Source of the DNA: Lysobacteraceae bacterium PS02340
Lineage (GTDB): Bacteria; Pseudomonadota; Gammaproteobacteria; Xanthomonadales; Xanthomonadaceae
Length of the DNA stretch: 64,000 nt
Direction: 5' to 3'
NCBI GenBank assembly: GCA_029959605.1
Contig: JASCOC010000010.1
Location: 62,001 to 126,000, forward strand
Shown here: positions 38,816-50,861 of the stretch, in pieces
How the letters are laid out: each line of letters begins with the position of its first letter
Numbering within the stretch: position 1 is the first letter of the stretch
The notes under the pieces: generated by a model
The model's input: the letters and a program-made list of their open reading frames with translations, nothing else
Databases searched by the model: none
Told to the model about the DNA's origin: nothing
Program-made: the position numbers and the translations under genes

Positions 38816-40414
38816 TCAGTGGCGCAGGTGCCGCGGGCGCAACCCCAGCGCGACCATCGCGACCGCATAGGTCGCCCCGCCCGCACCGATCACCAGCACC
38901 AGCCAGCCGATGCGGTGAAGCGCGCCGTGGATGTCGGTCCAGGCGCCGATCCAGAACCGCAGGCCCAGCACGACGACCGCCATCGCCGCGCAGGCACAGG
39001 TCAGGCGCAGCGCATAGGTCGCCCAGCCGGGCTCCGGCGTGAAGATCCCGCGCTGGCGGAGATACCGCCACAGCAGCGCCGCATTGACCACGCCGGCCAG
39101 CGCCGTCGCCAGCGCGATGCCGCCATGCGCGCCGGGTACGTCGTAGATCCACAGCGGCGTGGTCAGCGCGATCGTCAGCGCCACGTTCGCGGCGACCGTC
39201 CAGATCGCCGCACGCATCGGCGTCTTCGTGTCCTGTCGCGCGTAGAACGCGGGCGCCAGGACCTTGCTGAGCATGAAGGCCGGCACGCCCAGGCTCATCG
39301 CGGTGAGGCTGATCGCGGCCATGCGCGTGTCGTCGGCGCCGAACGCGCCGTAGTTGTAGACCGTCGCGGTGATCGGCTCGGCCAGCAGCAGCAGGCCCAG
39401 CCCCGCCGGCACCCCGGCCAGCAGCGCCATGCGCAGGCCCCAGTCCAGCGACTGGTTGTAGCCCTGCGCATCCTCGGCCGCATGGCGGCGCGAGAGGTGC
39501 GGCAGGATCACCGTGCCCAGCGCGACGCCGAACAGCCCCAGCGGAAATTCGATCAGGCGATCCGAGTAGTACAGCCAGTCCACGCTGCCGGCCGCCAGCA
39601 GCGACGCGAATGCGGTGCCGACGATCAGATTGACCTGGGCCACCGACGAGGAGAACAGCGTCGGCAGCATCAGACGGCCGACCTTGCGTACCTCGGGATG
39701 CGCGAATCCCGGACGGAAGCGCGGGCGCAGACCGAGCCGGCCGAGCGCAGGCCACAGCAGCGCGAGTTGCAGGAAACCGGCGATCAGCACGCCCCAGGCA
39801 AGCCCCTGCGGCGGCAGTGCGAAGCGCGGCGCCAGCCACAGCATCGCGGCGATCATCGTCAGGTTGTGCAGCACCGGGGTGAATGCCGGCAGCGCGAACT
39901 TGCCGTGGCTGTTGAGGATCGACGCCGACAACGACATCAGTGAGATGAAGAGCAGATACGGAAACGTGATGCGCAGCATCTGCGCGGTCTGGCCCAGCAG
40001 TTCCGGCTGGTCCGCCCAGCCCGGCGCGAACAGCCGTGCGATCACCGGCGCCAGCAACATGCCCAGTGCACAGACCACCAGCACCACCGCGCACAGCGCA
40101 CCGGCCATGTGGTCGATGAAGGATTTCAGCGCGGCCCGGTCCCCGCGCTCCTTGATCTCGTTAAGCACCGGCACGAAGGCCATCGCCATCGAGCCTTCGG
40201 CGAACACGCGACGCAGGAAATTCGGGATGCGATAGGCGACAATGAACGCACTCATTGCGCCGCCGGTCCCGAACAGCGTCGCCTGCAGCATGTCGCGGGC
40301 GAAGCCGGCGATCCGCGAAATCAGGGTCATCGCGCTGAACACCGCGCTCGAACGCAGCAGTCCGCCGCGCTTCTTCGGGGCCGGGCTGGCGGCCGCCGGA
40401 TCGGGGGCCGTCAC
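38816..40414 (-). CDS. murJ: Lipid II flippase MurJ
   Basis: The 532-residue MOP-superfamily protein has about 14 membrane segments and the MurJ signatures LLRSSAVFSAMTLISRIAGFARDMLQATLFG, FAEGSMAMAFVPVLNE and YSDRLIEFPLGLFGVALGTVILPHLSR. It moves lipid II across the inner membrane for peptidoglycan synthesis. There is no in-frame ATG near the expected start. The GTG at 40414 is preferred because it overlaps the stop of an 18-codon upstream frame (GTGA); a TTG at 40450 is the alternative. Confidence 0.94.
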   Translation of the reverse strand: MTAPDPAAASPAPKKRGGLLRSSAVFSAMTLISRIAGFARDMLQATLFGTGGAMSAFIVAYRIPNFLRRVFAEGSMAMAFVPVLNEIKERGDRAALKSFIDHMAGALCAVVLVVCALGMLLAPVIARLFAPGWADQPELLGQTAQMLRITFPYLLFISLMSLSASILNSHGKFALPAFTPVLHNLTMIAAMLWLAPRFALPPQGLAWGVLIAGFLQLALLWPALGRLGLRPRFRPGFAHPEVRKVGRLMLPTLFSSSVAQVNLIVGTAFASLLAAGSVDWLYYSDRLIEFPLGLFGVALGTVILPHLSRRHAAEDAQGYNQSLDWGLRMALLAGVPAGLGLLLLAEPITATVYNYGAFGADDTRMAAISLTAMSLGVPAFMLSKVLAPAFYARQDTKTPMRAAIWTVAANVALTIALTTPLWIYDVPGAHGGIALATALAGVVNAALLWRYLRQRGIFTPEPGWATYALRLTCACAAMAVVVLGLRFWIGAWTDIHGALHRIGWLVLVIGAGGATYAVAMVALGLRPRHLRH

Positions 40415-40467
40415 CAGATCGCGCCGTTCAGGCCGGGCCGGTTGACGCAAGTATCTGAAAGACCCAT
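40411..40467 (-). CDS. Putative 18-residue leader peptide upstream of murJ
   Basis: An ATG at 40467 is preceded by a good ribosome site (GCAGGAAATT) and encodes [18 protein letters not shown]. Its stop overlaps the murJ GTG as GTGA, so ribosomes could be handed directly to murJ. It lies under the -10 of the divergent rpsT promoter, so the region is also constrained for another reason. It may be a chance frame. Confidence 0.35.
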   Translation of the reverse strand: MGLSDTCVNRPGLNGAIW

Positions 40468-40470
40468 AAT
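40442..40470 (+). promoter_or_regulatory. Promoter of rpsT
   Basis: TTGACG (40442-40447) and CATAAT (40465-40470) with a 17-bp spacer, leaving a leader of about 63 nt before rpsT. Confidence 0.75.
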
Positions 40471-40539
40471 TTCCTGCTCAAATTTCCAGTTCGTCCGGCC
40501 AAGCCGGATTTTCACACGTCCAGCTTCCAGGAATCCATC

Positions 40540-40812
40540 GTGGCAAACATCAAGTCCGCCAAGAAGCGCGCCAAGCAGACCGTCGTGCGCAATGCGCGCA
40601 ACTCCGCCCAGCGCTCGCAGCTCCGCACCGCCGTCAAGAAAGTGCTCAAGGCCCTCGAATCCAACGACGCCACCGGCGCACAGGAGGCGTTCAACGTCGC
40701 CCAGCCGATCCTCGACCGTTTCAGCTCGCGCGGTCTGATCCACAAGAACAAGGCAGCTCGCCACAAGAGCCGTCTGACCGCACGCATCAAGGCGATCAAG
40801 GCCGCTGCTTGA
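40540..40812 (+). CDS. rpsT: 30S ribosomal protein S20
   Basis: The 90-residue basic protein matches bS20 ([56 protein letters not shown]), which binds 16S rRNA. Translation begins at a GTG. S20 genes commonly use a non-ATG start (UUG in E. coli), where it is tied to autoregulation of translation. It is divergent from murJ and followed by a strong terminator. Confidence 0.96.
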   Translation: MANIKSAKKRAKQTVVRNARNSAQRSQLRTAVKKVLKALESNDATGAQEAFNVAQPILDRFSSRGLIHKNKAARHKSRLTARIKAIKAAA

Positions 40813-40848
40813 TCCCTGCCCGGCCGCTCCGGCGGTCGATGCGAGAAG

Positions 40849-40873
40849 AACCCGGCCTTCGGCCGGGTTTTTT
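40849..40873 (+). terminator. Terminator of rpsT
   Basis: A 9-bp stem AACCCGGCC/GGCCGGGTT with a TTC loop runs into TTTTT, 37 bases after the stop codon. Confidence 0.92.
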
Positions 40874-41355
40874 GTTGGGCCGCTCCAGGCCGATCCGGCA
40901 TTGCGTGCGACGCGAACGCGGCACCGCGCGATGACGGGCGGATCTGCGCTGCGTTGCCGGGGGCCAAGCGAGGATCGCCGGACATGCGCACGTGCGCCAG
41001 CAGCCGATTTTCGACGCGCGTACGGCCTGCCTCACTGCAGTGTCGACACGCGTGCTGTGCGAGCCCGCACACGCCCATGTCGCTCGGGGGCCTTCGCCTA
41101 ATCGCGAAGCCAACGCCCGCGCCGGCCAGCAGATACGTCGTCAGCGACGATGCGAAGACGTTCGTCGGGCGCCGAAGCGCGACCGCGCGGATGTTTGGAG
41201 CGCGCCATTCGCAGTCGACCGGCTTGACCAGGGACGCCGACGCGCTCGGGCGCCTGCCGCGCTGACACCGTTAACGATGCGCCCCGCACGCAGGCGCGAC
41301 GCGATCAGAACCGGTGCGCGAGACCGGGCAGCGCAATCTCGCCGCCCTGCGTCCC
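40874..41355. other. About 480 bp without a recognised gene
   Basis: The stretch between the rpsT terminator and the obgE stop holds only short open frames in several phases, with arginine- and alanine-rich translations typical of noncoding high-GC DNA. I see no tRNA, no repeat family member and no clear terminator. It could hide a small RNA or a decayed gene. Confidence 0.5.
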
Positions 41356-42510
<1,155 letters not shown>

Positions 42511-42560
42511 TCACGGGCGCACGGGCGGAGAACCAATGGCCACCGCGCGGCGGCCATCAA

Positions 42561-42590
42561 CGAAAAACCCCGCCGAAGCGGGGCTTTCCG
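42561..42590 (-). terminator. Terminator/attenuator after rpmA
   Basis: On the minus strand a stem GCCCCGCTTCGGCGGGGT (loop TTCG) runs into TTTTCG, 22 bases after the rpmA stop. Some read-through could still feed obgE. Confidence 0.85.
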
Positions 42591-42611
42591 GTGTCACGCG
42601 TCGCGGGAGGC

Positions 42612-42872
42612 TCAGGCCTCGGCGAGCACGCTGACGGTGCGGCGGTTCTTCGGACCCTTGGTGCCGAAGTTGACCGTGCCGTCGACCAGCGCGAACAGCG
42701 TGTGGTCACGGCCGAGGCCGACGCCTGCGCCCGGATGGAACTGGGTGCCGCGCTGACGCACGATGATGTTGCCGGCTTCGATGGCCTGGCCACCGTAGAT
42801 CTTGACGCCGAGATACTTCGGGTTGGAGTCGCGGCCGTTGCGCGAAGAACCTACGCCCTTTTTGTGTGCCAT
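42612..42872 (-). CDS. rpmA: 50S ribosomal protein L27
   Basis: The 86-residue protein matches bL27 ([59 protein letters not shown]). The N-terminus is the unprocessed type that reaches the peptidyl-transferase centre. It is 12 bp after rplU in the rplU-rpmA operon. Confidence 0.98.
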   Translation of the reverse strand: MAHKKGVGSSRNGRDSNPKYLGVKIYGGQAIEAGNIIVRQRGTQFHPGAGVGLGRDHTLFALVDGTVNFGTKGPKNRRTVSVLAEA

Positions 42873-42884
42873 GCCTGCTGCTCC

Positions 42885-43205
42885 TTACTTGCTGCCACCG
42901 GCGATGCCGGTGATCTCGATTTCGGTGTAGTGCTGACGATGTCCCTGCTGCTTCATGTGGTGCTTGCGGCGGCGGAACTTGATGATGCGGATCTTGTCGG
43001 CGCGGCCGTGCGACTTGATCGTCGCGGCAACCGTCGCGCCCTTCAGCGCGTCGCCCAGCTTCACGCCATCACCGTCGCCCAGCAGCAGGATGTTGTCGAA
43101 CTTGATCTCGCTACCCACGTCGCCTTCGAGCTTCTCGACGCGGAGGGTTTCACCTGCCATCACGCGGTACTGCTTACCGCCCGTGACGAGGACTGCATAA
43201 CTCAT
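42885..43205 (-). CDS. rplU: 50S ribosomal protein L21
   Basis: The 106-residue protein matches bL21 ([66 protein letters not shown]). It is the first gene of the operon, with a clear promoter at 43270-43299. Confidence 0.98.
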   Translation of the reverse strand: MSYAVLVTGGKQYRVMAGETLRVEKLEGDVGSEIKFDNILLLGDGDGVKLGDALKGATVAATIKSHGRADKIRIIKFRRRKHHMKQQGHRQHYTEIEITGIAGGSK

Positions 43206-43269
43206 GACCAGACTTCCTCTGTAGTTATTGTGGTCTCACCTGCCGCCATCGAGGGCGGACAGGAGCGGG

Positions 43270-43299
43270 ATTTTAATGGGATCAGTGACTTGCGGTCAA
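43270..43299 (-). promoter_or_regulatory. Promoter of rplU-rpmA
   Basis: On the minus strand TTGACC (43294-43299) and TAAAAT (43270-43275) are 18 bp apart, giving a leader of about 60 nt. Confidence 0.75.
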
Positions 43300-43440
43300 C
43301 CCGCTCCCCGGCGTCGCCACGCAGCCGGCCCCGATCCGGCCCGGAGGGGCCGCTTCCCGCTCCGATCCCGCCTGCGGCGATGAACGGGCGCCATTCGCAG
43401 ATCCTGCGACGGCCCGCCCGCAGACTGGTCCATCCGGAGT

Positions 43441-43469
43441 TTGCCCCCATCTGTCGGGCTCGCTAGTCT
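43441..43469 (+). promoter_or_regulatory. Putative uvrA promoter
   Basis: TTGCCC (43441-43446) and TAGTCT (43464-43469) are separated by 17 bp, about 85 nt before the uvrA start. Confidence 0.45.
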
Positions 43470-43558
43470 GATCGATTGCCCCGCGCCGCGCGCCCCGTGT
43501 GCCGCAGTGCGGGTCCGGACCGTCCTCCCCCCCGTTCCACAACCGGATTCCCAAGCCG

Positions 43559-46632
<3,074 letters not shown>

Positions 46633-46636
<4 letters not shown>

Positions 46637-47043
46637 GCGAATCGAAGGTGCTGATCCGGATGCCGATCGAGCTGCGCTGGCGCGATCTCGATGCGTTCAA
46701 CCACGTCAACAATTCCAACTTCATGACCTACCTCGAGGAGGCGCGCATCCGCTGGTTCGACACGGTGGGCGAGCCTTGGGTCACCGACGAGACCGCGCCG
46801 CTGCTCGCGGCGGTGCAGATGAACTACAAGGTGCCGATTCCGTATCCGTCGAAGATCGTCGTCGAACTGCTGGCCGATCGTCTCGGCAACTCCAGCGTGA
46901 CGATCGGACACCGTATCGTGTCCGACGACGGCGCCACGCTGCACGCCGACGGGCATGTGGTGATGGTGTGGATCGACCGCGCAACCGGGCGTCCCGTCGC
47001 ATTGCCGGAATCGGTGCGCGCGAAGGCACTCGCGGCCGGCTGA
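46633..47043 (+). CDS. Hotdog-fold acyl-CoA thioesterase (4HBT/YbgC type)
   Basis: The 136-residue protein carries the 4-hydroxybenzoyl-CoA thioesterase pattern [26 protein letters not shown], with the catalytic Asp and the invariant HVNN, followed by [35 protein letters not shown]. It hydrolyses acyl-CoA or acyl-ACP of unknown chain length. It is translationally coupled to uvrA (ATGA at 46633-46636), probably through genome compaction rather than function; an enoyl-CoA isomerase gene follows 109 bp later. Confidence 0.88.
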
Positions 47044-47152
47044 TTCAACGCGGCGTCTGTCACCTGCAGGCGCTGCATTTCCAGCGCCGGGCCACGGCCC
47101 GGACATCGCGCTGCCGCTACCATGCGGAGTCTTCCCGCATGGACCCGACGCG

Positions 47153-47911
47153 ATGACCGCATTGATCGAGACCCAGGACCACGGCCCGATCCGCGAGCTC
47201 AAGCTCGCACGCCCGCCCGCGAACGCGCTCGATCCGGCGCTGTGCCTCGCGCTGCGCGATGCGATCGAGACCGCGGCCGCGGATGGCGTCGGCGGCGTCG
47301 TGCTCGCCGGTGGCCCGAAGGTGTTTTCCGGCGGCCTCGACGTGCCGCATCTGCTGGCGCTGCCCGACACCGCGTCGCTGCGCGATGCCTGGGATGCGTT
47401 CTTCGCTGGCGCGCGTGCACTCGCCGGCGCGCCGATGCCGGTCGTCGCCGCGATCGCAGGCCATGCGCCTGCCGGCGGCTGCGTGCTGGCGCTGTGCTGC
47501 GACTACCGCGTCATGGCGTCCGGCGCGTACCGCATCGGTCTCAACGAAACGCAGGTCGGCCTGGTCGCACCGGACGGCATCCAGCGGCTGATGCGGCGCA
47601 CGATCGGCGCGCGCCAGGCCGAGCGGTTGCTGGTCGGTGGCCTGCTCGTCGATGCGGACGAGGCGCTGCGTCTCGGTCTGGTGGACGAACTGGCGGGTAT
47701 CGACGAAGTGCCGCTGCGCGCACGCCTGTGGCTCGAATCCCTGCTCGCCCTGCCCCGCGCGCCGATGCTCGAAACCCGCGCGATCGCGCGGGCGGATCTG
47801 GTGGAGGCGCTATCGCCCGCGAACATCGAACTCGATCGCTTCGTCGATGCGTGGAACGCGCCGGATACGCAGGCGGGGTTGCGGGCGCTTTTGGCGCGGT
47901 TGGGGCGTTGA
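47153..47911 (+). CDS. Enoyl-CoA delta-isomerase-like crotonase
   Basis: This 252-residue crotonase-fold protein has the oxyanion segment KVFSGGLDVPHLLAL and AIAGHAPAGGCVLALCCDYRVM. Its active-site region YRIGLNETQVGLVAPDGIQRLMRRTIG resembles mitochondrial delta3-delta2-enoyl-CoA isomerase (GLNETxLG) rather than the hydratases: the Glu pair of hydratases is replaced, leaving Glu in NETQ. It likely shifts double bonds during unsaturated fatty-acid beta-oxidation. The adjacent thioesterase fits an acyl-CoA theme. Confidence 0.82.
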   Translation: MTALIETQDHGPIRELKLARPPANALDPALCLALRDAIETAAADGVGGVVLAGGPKVFSGGLDVPHLLALPDTASLRDAWDAFFAGARALAGAPMPVVAAIAGHAPAGGCVLALCCDYRVMASGAYRIGLNETQVGLVAPDGIQRLMRRTIGARQAERLLVGGLLVDADEALRLGLVDELAGIDEVPLRARLWLESLLALPRAPMLETRAIARADLVEALSPANIELDRFVDAWNAPDTQAGLRALLARLGR

Positions 47912-47940
47912 GGTCCGGTCGACCGGTTCGCCAAGAGCAG

Positions 47941-47974
47941 AATCAAGATGGGCCCCAGCGTGCGCTGGGGCGAC
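47941..47974 (-). repeat. Family A repeat, inverted copy
   Basis: Reads on the minus strand as GTCG-CCCCAGCGCACGCTGGGG-CCCATCTTGATT. With the direct copy at 48054 it makes an inverted pair about 80 bp apart between the convergent isomerase and sulfurtransferase genes. Confidence 0.85.
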
Positions 47975-48053
47975 GGCTTCGAGTTTCGCGCACGCAAGTG
48001 GGCGCCTCGTGGCCCAACAACGCCAATCCGTTGCGTCAGTGGTCCGCCCGGAT

Positions 48054-48088
48054 CGTCATCCCAGCGCACGCTGGGATCCATTTTGATC
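48054..48088 (+). repeat. Family A repeat, direct copy
   Basis: CGTCAT then CCCAGCGCACGCTGGG then ATCCATTTTGATC. The core palindrome is identical to the copy at 10634. Confidence 0.85.
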
Positions 48089-48172
48089 TGTTGGCGATAT
48101 CGAGCTGGTCGTTCCGAACAGGCTGAACAATGCTCTCGGTCAAAGCGGCTCGTCGCCTACATCAGCCACGGC

Positions 48173-49039
48173 TCACTCCCCGACCGCAAACTCAAGCGCA
48201 GGATCAGCCACCCAGCCACTCCACGACGGCGCATACAACCTCGCGCCATCGCGGCCGGCATGCGCCATCGCCAGCAGGTGGTGACACGCGGTGACGCCCG
48301 AGCCGCACATCACCGCCGCATCGGTCGGTGCATGTCCGCCGAGCACCGCATCGAATTCCGCCGCGAGCACGTTCGCAGGCTTGAACCGCCCCGCGTCGAG
48401 ATTGTCGGCGTAGGGCCGGTTGCGCGCGCCCGGCACATGCCCGGCGCGTGGATCGAGCGGTTCGACTTCACCCCGGAAGCGAGCCCCCGCGCGGGCGTCG
48501 AGCAGCAGACCGCCTGCATCGAGATGACGCTGCACGGCGTCCGCATCACGCAGCAGACGCGTTTCGTCGAAGGCGCCGGCCGCCAACAGCGCCGCTGCGA
48601 TCCGCGGCGCCGTCGTCTCGACCGGCAGTTCGAGCGCACGCCAGGCCGCCCAGCCGCCGTCGAGCACGGCGACGTGCCGGTGCCCGAAGCTGCGCAGCAG
48701 CCACCACAGGCGCGCTGCAAATGCACCGTCGCTGTCGTCGTAGGCGACGACCTGCATGTCCGGTGCGATGCCCAGACGCGACAGCGTCGCGGCGAACGCA
48801 TCGGCCGTCGGCCACGGATGACGACCGAGCCCCGGCCCTTTCGGACCCGACAGATCGCGTTCGAGATGCGCGTAGACCGCGCCCGGAATGTGCGCTTCAC
48901 GCCACGCCGATTCGCCGGCGCCATCCGACGCACCGGCGACCGCCAGCGTGAACCGGCAATCGACGATGCGCAGGTCCGGATCGCCCAGCGATGCCACCAG
49001 CGTCGGCGCGTCGACCAGCGTGGTCCAGCGCGCGCTCAT
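48173..49039 (-). CDS. sseA: 3-mercaptopyruvate sulfurtransferase
   Basis: The 288-residue protein has two rhodanese domains. The catalytic loop is CGSGVTA (in AAVMCGSGVTACHHLLAM), the form typical of mercaptopyruvate sulfurtransferase rather than thiosulfate sulfurtransferase. Other blocks: VDCRFTLA, HIPGAVYAHLERDLSG, LDGGWAAWRALELP, DPRAGHVPGARNRPY. It moves sulfur from 3-mercaptopyruvate to thiols or cyanide. The ATG at 49039 overlaps the Nudix gene's stop (49036-49039), so it is the last gene of a three-gene operon. Confidence 0.92.
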   Translation of the reverse strand: MSARWTTLVDAPTLVASLGDPDLRIVDCRFTLAVAGASDGAGESAWREAHIPGAVYAHLERDLSGPKGPGLGRHPWPTADAFAATLSRLGIAPDMQVVAYDDSDGAFAARLWWLLRSFGHRHVAVLDGGWAAWRALELPVETTAPRIAAALLAAGAFDETRLLRDADAVQRHLDAGGLLLDARAGARFRGEVEPLDPRAGHVPGARNRPYADNLDAGRFKPANVLAAEFDAVLGGHAPTDAAVMCGSGVTACHHLLAMAHAGRDGARLYAPSWSGWVADPALEFAVGE

Positions 49040-49674
49040 GCGCGCTCCAGGCGATCGCGCAGGTTGAGCAGGATCGACGCCGTCGCGCCCCAGATGCGAT
49101 GCGTGGGCGCGGCCGCGAGGATTTCGTATTCGAGCACGTGGCGCGTGCGGCCGCGGAATTCGATGTCGACGTGGCGCAGGCTGTCCCGCGCCATCAGGAA
49201 TGCCAGCGGCGCTTCGAACACCTCGGCCACCTCGCCGGGTTCCGGCACCGCCTCGAAGTCGGGATCGAGCAACGCGACGACCGGCGTCACGCGATAGCCG
49301 GTGATCGTCGCCAGTGGATCGAGATAGCCGAGCGGCTGCACCTGCGCTGCGGTGAGACCGATCTCCTCGCAGGCTTCGCGTAGCGCTGCCTGCAGCGGCC
49401 CGCCATCGCCGGGTTCTTCGCGACCGCCCGGGAAGCTGACCTGCCCAGCGTGATGGCGCAGCGTGTCGGTACGCCGCGTCAGCACGGCCTGCAAACCGTC
49501 GGCGCGGCGCACGAGACCGACCAGCACCGCCGCTTCGCGCAGCTCGACCGCACCGTCCAGCAGGCCGTCGAGTTCGTCGACGTTCCAGCCACGCGCGGAC
49601 GGCGGGGCATCGAGTGGATGCAGCGCATGCGCGAGGCTGTCGGTATCGAAAGCGGTGTCGAACATGGTGCTCAT
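49036..49674 (-). CDS. Nudix hydrolase, CoA pyrophosphatase (NudL) type
   Basis: The 212-residue protein carries a NudL-type Nudix box (VSFPGGREEPGDGGPLQAALREACEEIGL). It also has the subfamily segment GYLDPLATITGYRVTPVVALL followed by EVAEVFEAPLAFLM, which pairs with E. coli NudL. It would hydrolyse CoA to phosphopantetheine and 3',5'-ADP. The ATG at 49674 overlaps the DUF1289 gene's stop. It is the middle gene of the operon. Confidence 0.88.
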   Translation of the reverse strand: MSTMFDTAFDTDSLAHALHPLDAPPSARGWNVDELDGLLDGAVELREAAVLVGLVRRADGLQAVLTRRTDTLRHHAGQVSFPGGREEPGDGGPLQAALREACEEIGLTAAQVQPLGYLDPLATITGYRVTPVVALLDPDFEAVPEPGEVAEVFEAPLAFLMARDSLRHVDIEFRGRTRHVLEYEILAAAPTHRIWGATASILLNLRDRLERA

Positions 49675-49856
49675 CCGCGCGCGGCCTCGCGCGCCGGCAG
49701 TTCGACATCCATCAACCACTGGCGCTGGGCATCGCTCATCTGCAGCCAGCCACCGATCTCCGCCAGGCTGCGCAGGCAGCCGTGGCAGGTGCCGTGTTCG
49801 TCGAGGGTGCAGACGCCGGTGCAGGGCGTGAGCACGGCGCGTGGGCGTTCGTCCAT
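49671..49856 (-). CDS. DUF1289 small cysteine-motif protein
   Basis: The 61-residue product has the DUF1289 pattern CTGVCTLDEHGTCHGCLRSLAEIGGWLQMSDAQRQ, with four Cys likely binding zinc or an iron-sulfur centre. Function is unknown. Such genes often lie beside Nudix or sulfurtransferase genes; here it starts the DUF1289-Nudix-sseA operon, with ATGA overlaps at both junctions. Confidence 0.88.
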   Translation of the reverse strand: MDERPRAVLTPCTGVCTLDEHGTCHGCLRSLAEIGGWLQMSDAQRQWLMDVELPAREAARG

Positions 49857-49934
49857 GCGCCGATTCTACCGGTGCACTGTCGCAGGCGCCGCGCACGCGG
49901 ACGCGCATCGGCGTTGCACGCGGCCCGGAAACGA

Positions 49935-49964
49935 CGACGCCGACGTGCAAGCACGTCGGCGTCG
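49935..49964 (-). terminator. Probable terminator of the FKBP gene
   Basis: A perfect 14-bp hairpin CGACGCCGACGTGC/GCACGTCGGCGTCG with a 2-nt apex follows the FKBP stop. The T-run on the minus strand (CGTCGTTTCC) is weak. Confidence 0.55.
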
Positions 49965-49987
49965 GGTATCGCGTATCGCAGTGCGGA

Positions 49988-50680
49988 TCAGCGGGTGCTG
50001 AGCAGCTTCACCATCACGCCGACCGGCTGGCGTGCGATTTCCTGCGTGCCTTCACCGGTGACGAACTTGCCCGGCGGGAACACCACTTCGTACACCGCGT
50101 TGAGCGGCATCAGCGGCAGCACTTCGCGCAGACCAGCGATCGGGGCTTCCGACACGCGGAACGGCGGGGTCTTGTCTTCCTGGCTCAGACCGATGCCGGC
50201 CGGCACGATCAGGGCCTGGTAGGCGACTTCGACGGTGCTGCTGGTCGTCGGCTTGGCGCCGGCGCCGGCTTCAACGACGCGGTACATCACGCCGCTCGGC
50301 AGCGAGACCACGCCTTCGCGCGCCTTGTACTCGTTGATGAACGTGGTGGCCTGGCCCTCGTTCTGGGTCAGTGCCGCACGACGCTCGGCGACGATCTTCG
50401 CCTGCATGCGCTGCTGGAACGCGTTGTAGGCAGTGCCCATCTGCTCAGGCGTATAGGTCGGGTCCTTGCGACCGTGACCGTCCTGCAGGCCCTTGATGAT
50501 CGTGTTGACGTCGACCGACTCACCGGTCTCCGCCAGGCGATTGCCAAGATCGAAACCCAACGCATAGCTGAGCGTGGTGCGATCGTTCGCGTTAGCCGCG
50601 GGGGCTGCCGCCTGCTGCGCGAACGCTGCGCCGCTGAACGTGATGGCCGCGACGGCGGCCGCAATAAAACGCAACTTCAT
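49988..50680 (-). CDS. Exported FKBP/Mip-like protein with a degenerate catalytic site
   Basis: The 230-residue protein has a signal peptide (MKLRFIAAAVAAITFSGAAFA), an FkpA/Mip-type helical dimerisation domain (LSYALGFDLGNRL...YNAFQQRMQAKIVAERRA...INEYKAREGVVSLPSGVMYRVVEAG) and a C-terminal FKBP-like domain (about 130-230). The FKBP pocket is poorly kept: Tyr154 is present, but the dGxxFDSS segment is replaced by QALIVPAGIGLSQED, the central Trp is Leu184 (APIAGLREVL) and LAYG is FVTG. Isomerase activity is doubtful; a periplasmic chaperone role is more likely. It is a single gene. Confidence 0.85.
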   Translation of the reverse strand: MKLRFIAAAVAAITFSGAAFAQQAAAPAANANDRTTLSYALGFDLGNRLAETGESVDVNTIIKGLQDGHGRKDPTYTPEQMGTAYNAFQQRMQAKIVAERRAALTQNEGQATTFINEYKAREGVVSLPSGVMYRVVEAGAGAKPTTSSTVEVAYQALIVPAGIGLSQEDKTPPFRVSEAPIAGLREVLPLMPLNAVYEVVFPPGKFVTGEGTQEIARQPVGVMVKLLSTR

Positions 50681-50861
50681 TCCGTGGATCTCCGCTAGGT
50701 CAGATTTCAATATCGCCTGTCGCGCGAAGGGGCGGTCGAACCGCCCCCTATGGACGCGCTAGGATACCGGTCGAAGGGCTTAACCGCCACTGACGACCCC
50801 CAACTAGACCGCGGCCGCCCCGACAAGTTCCACGGGCGGCGCTTTTGCGCCTGGAGTCTCC

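Larger units (their letters stand above)
43206..43558. other. 353-bp divergent promoter region rplU/uvrA
   Basis: It holds the rplU promoter (minus) and a uvrA promoter (plus); between them is GC-rich sequence without a credible gene. No LexA-type operator is visible before uvrA. Confidence 0.6.

Noticed and set aside
40414-40450. TTG at 40450 as the murJ start
   Set aside because: It lacks a well-placed ribosome site, and the GTG at 40414 is coupled to an upstream frame; kept only as an alternative.
40874-41355. Several open frames of 60-145 codons after rpsT
   Set aside because: Overlapping frames on both strands with compositional bias only, no ribosome sites of note and no motifs.
43206-43558. 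LexA operator expected before uvrA
   Set aside because: I looked for a palindromic SOS box of the E. coli or xanthomonad type and saw none, so SOS control is not claimed.
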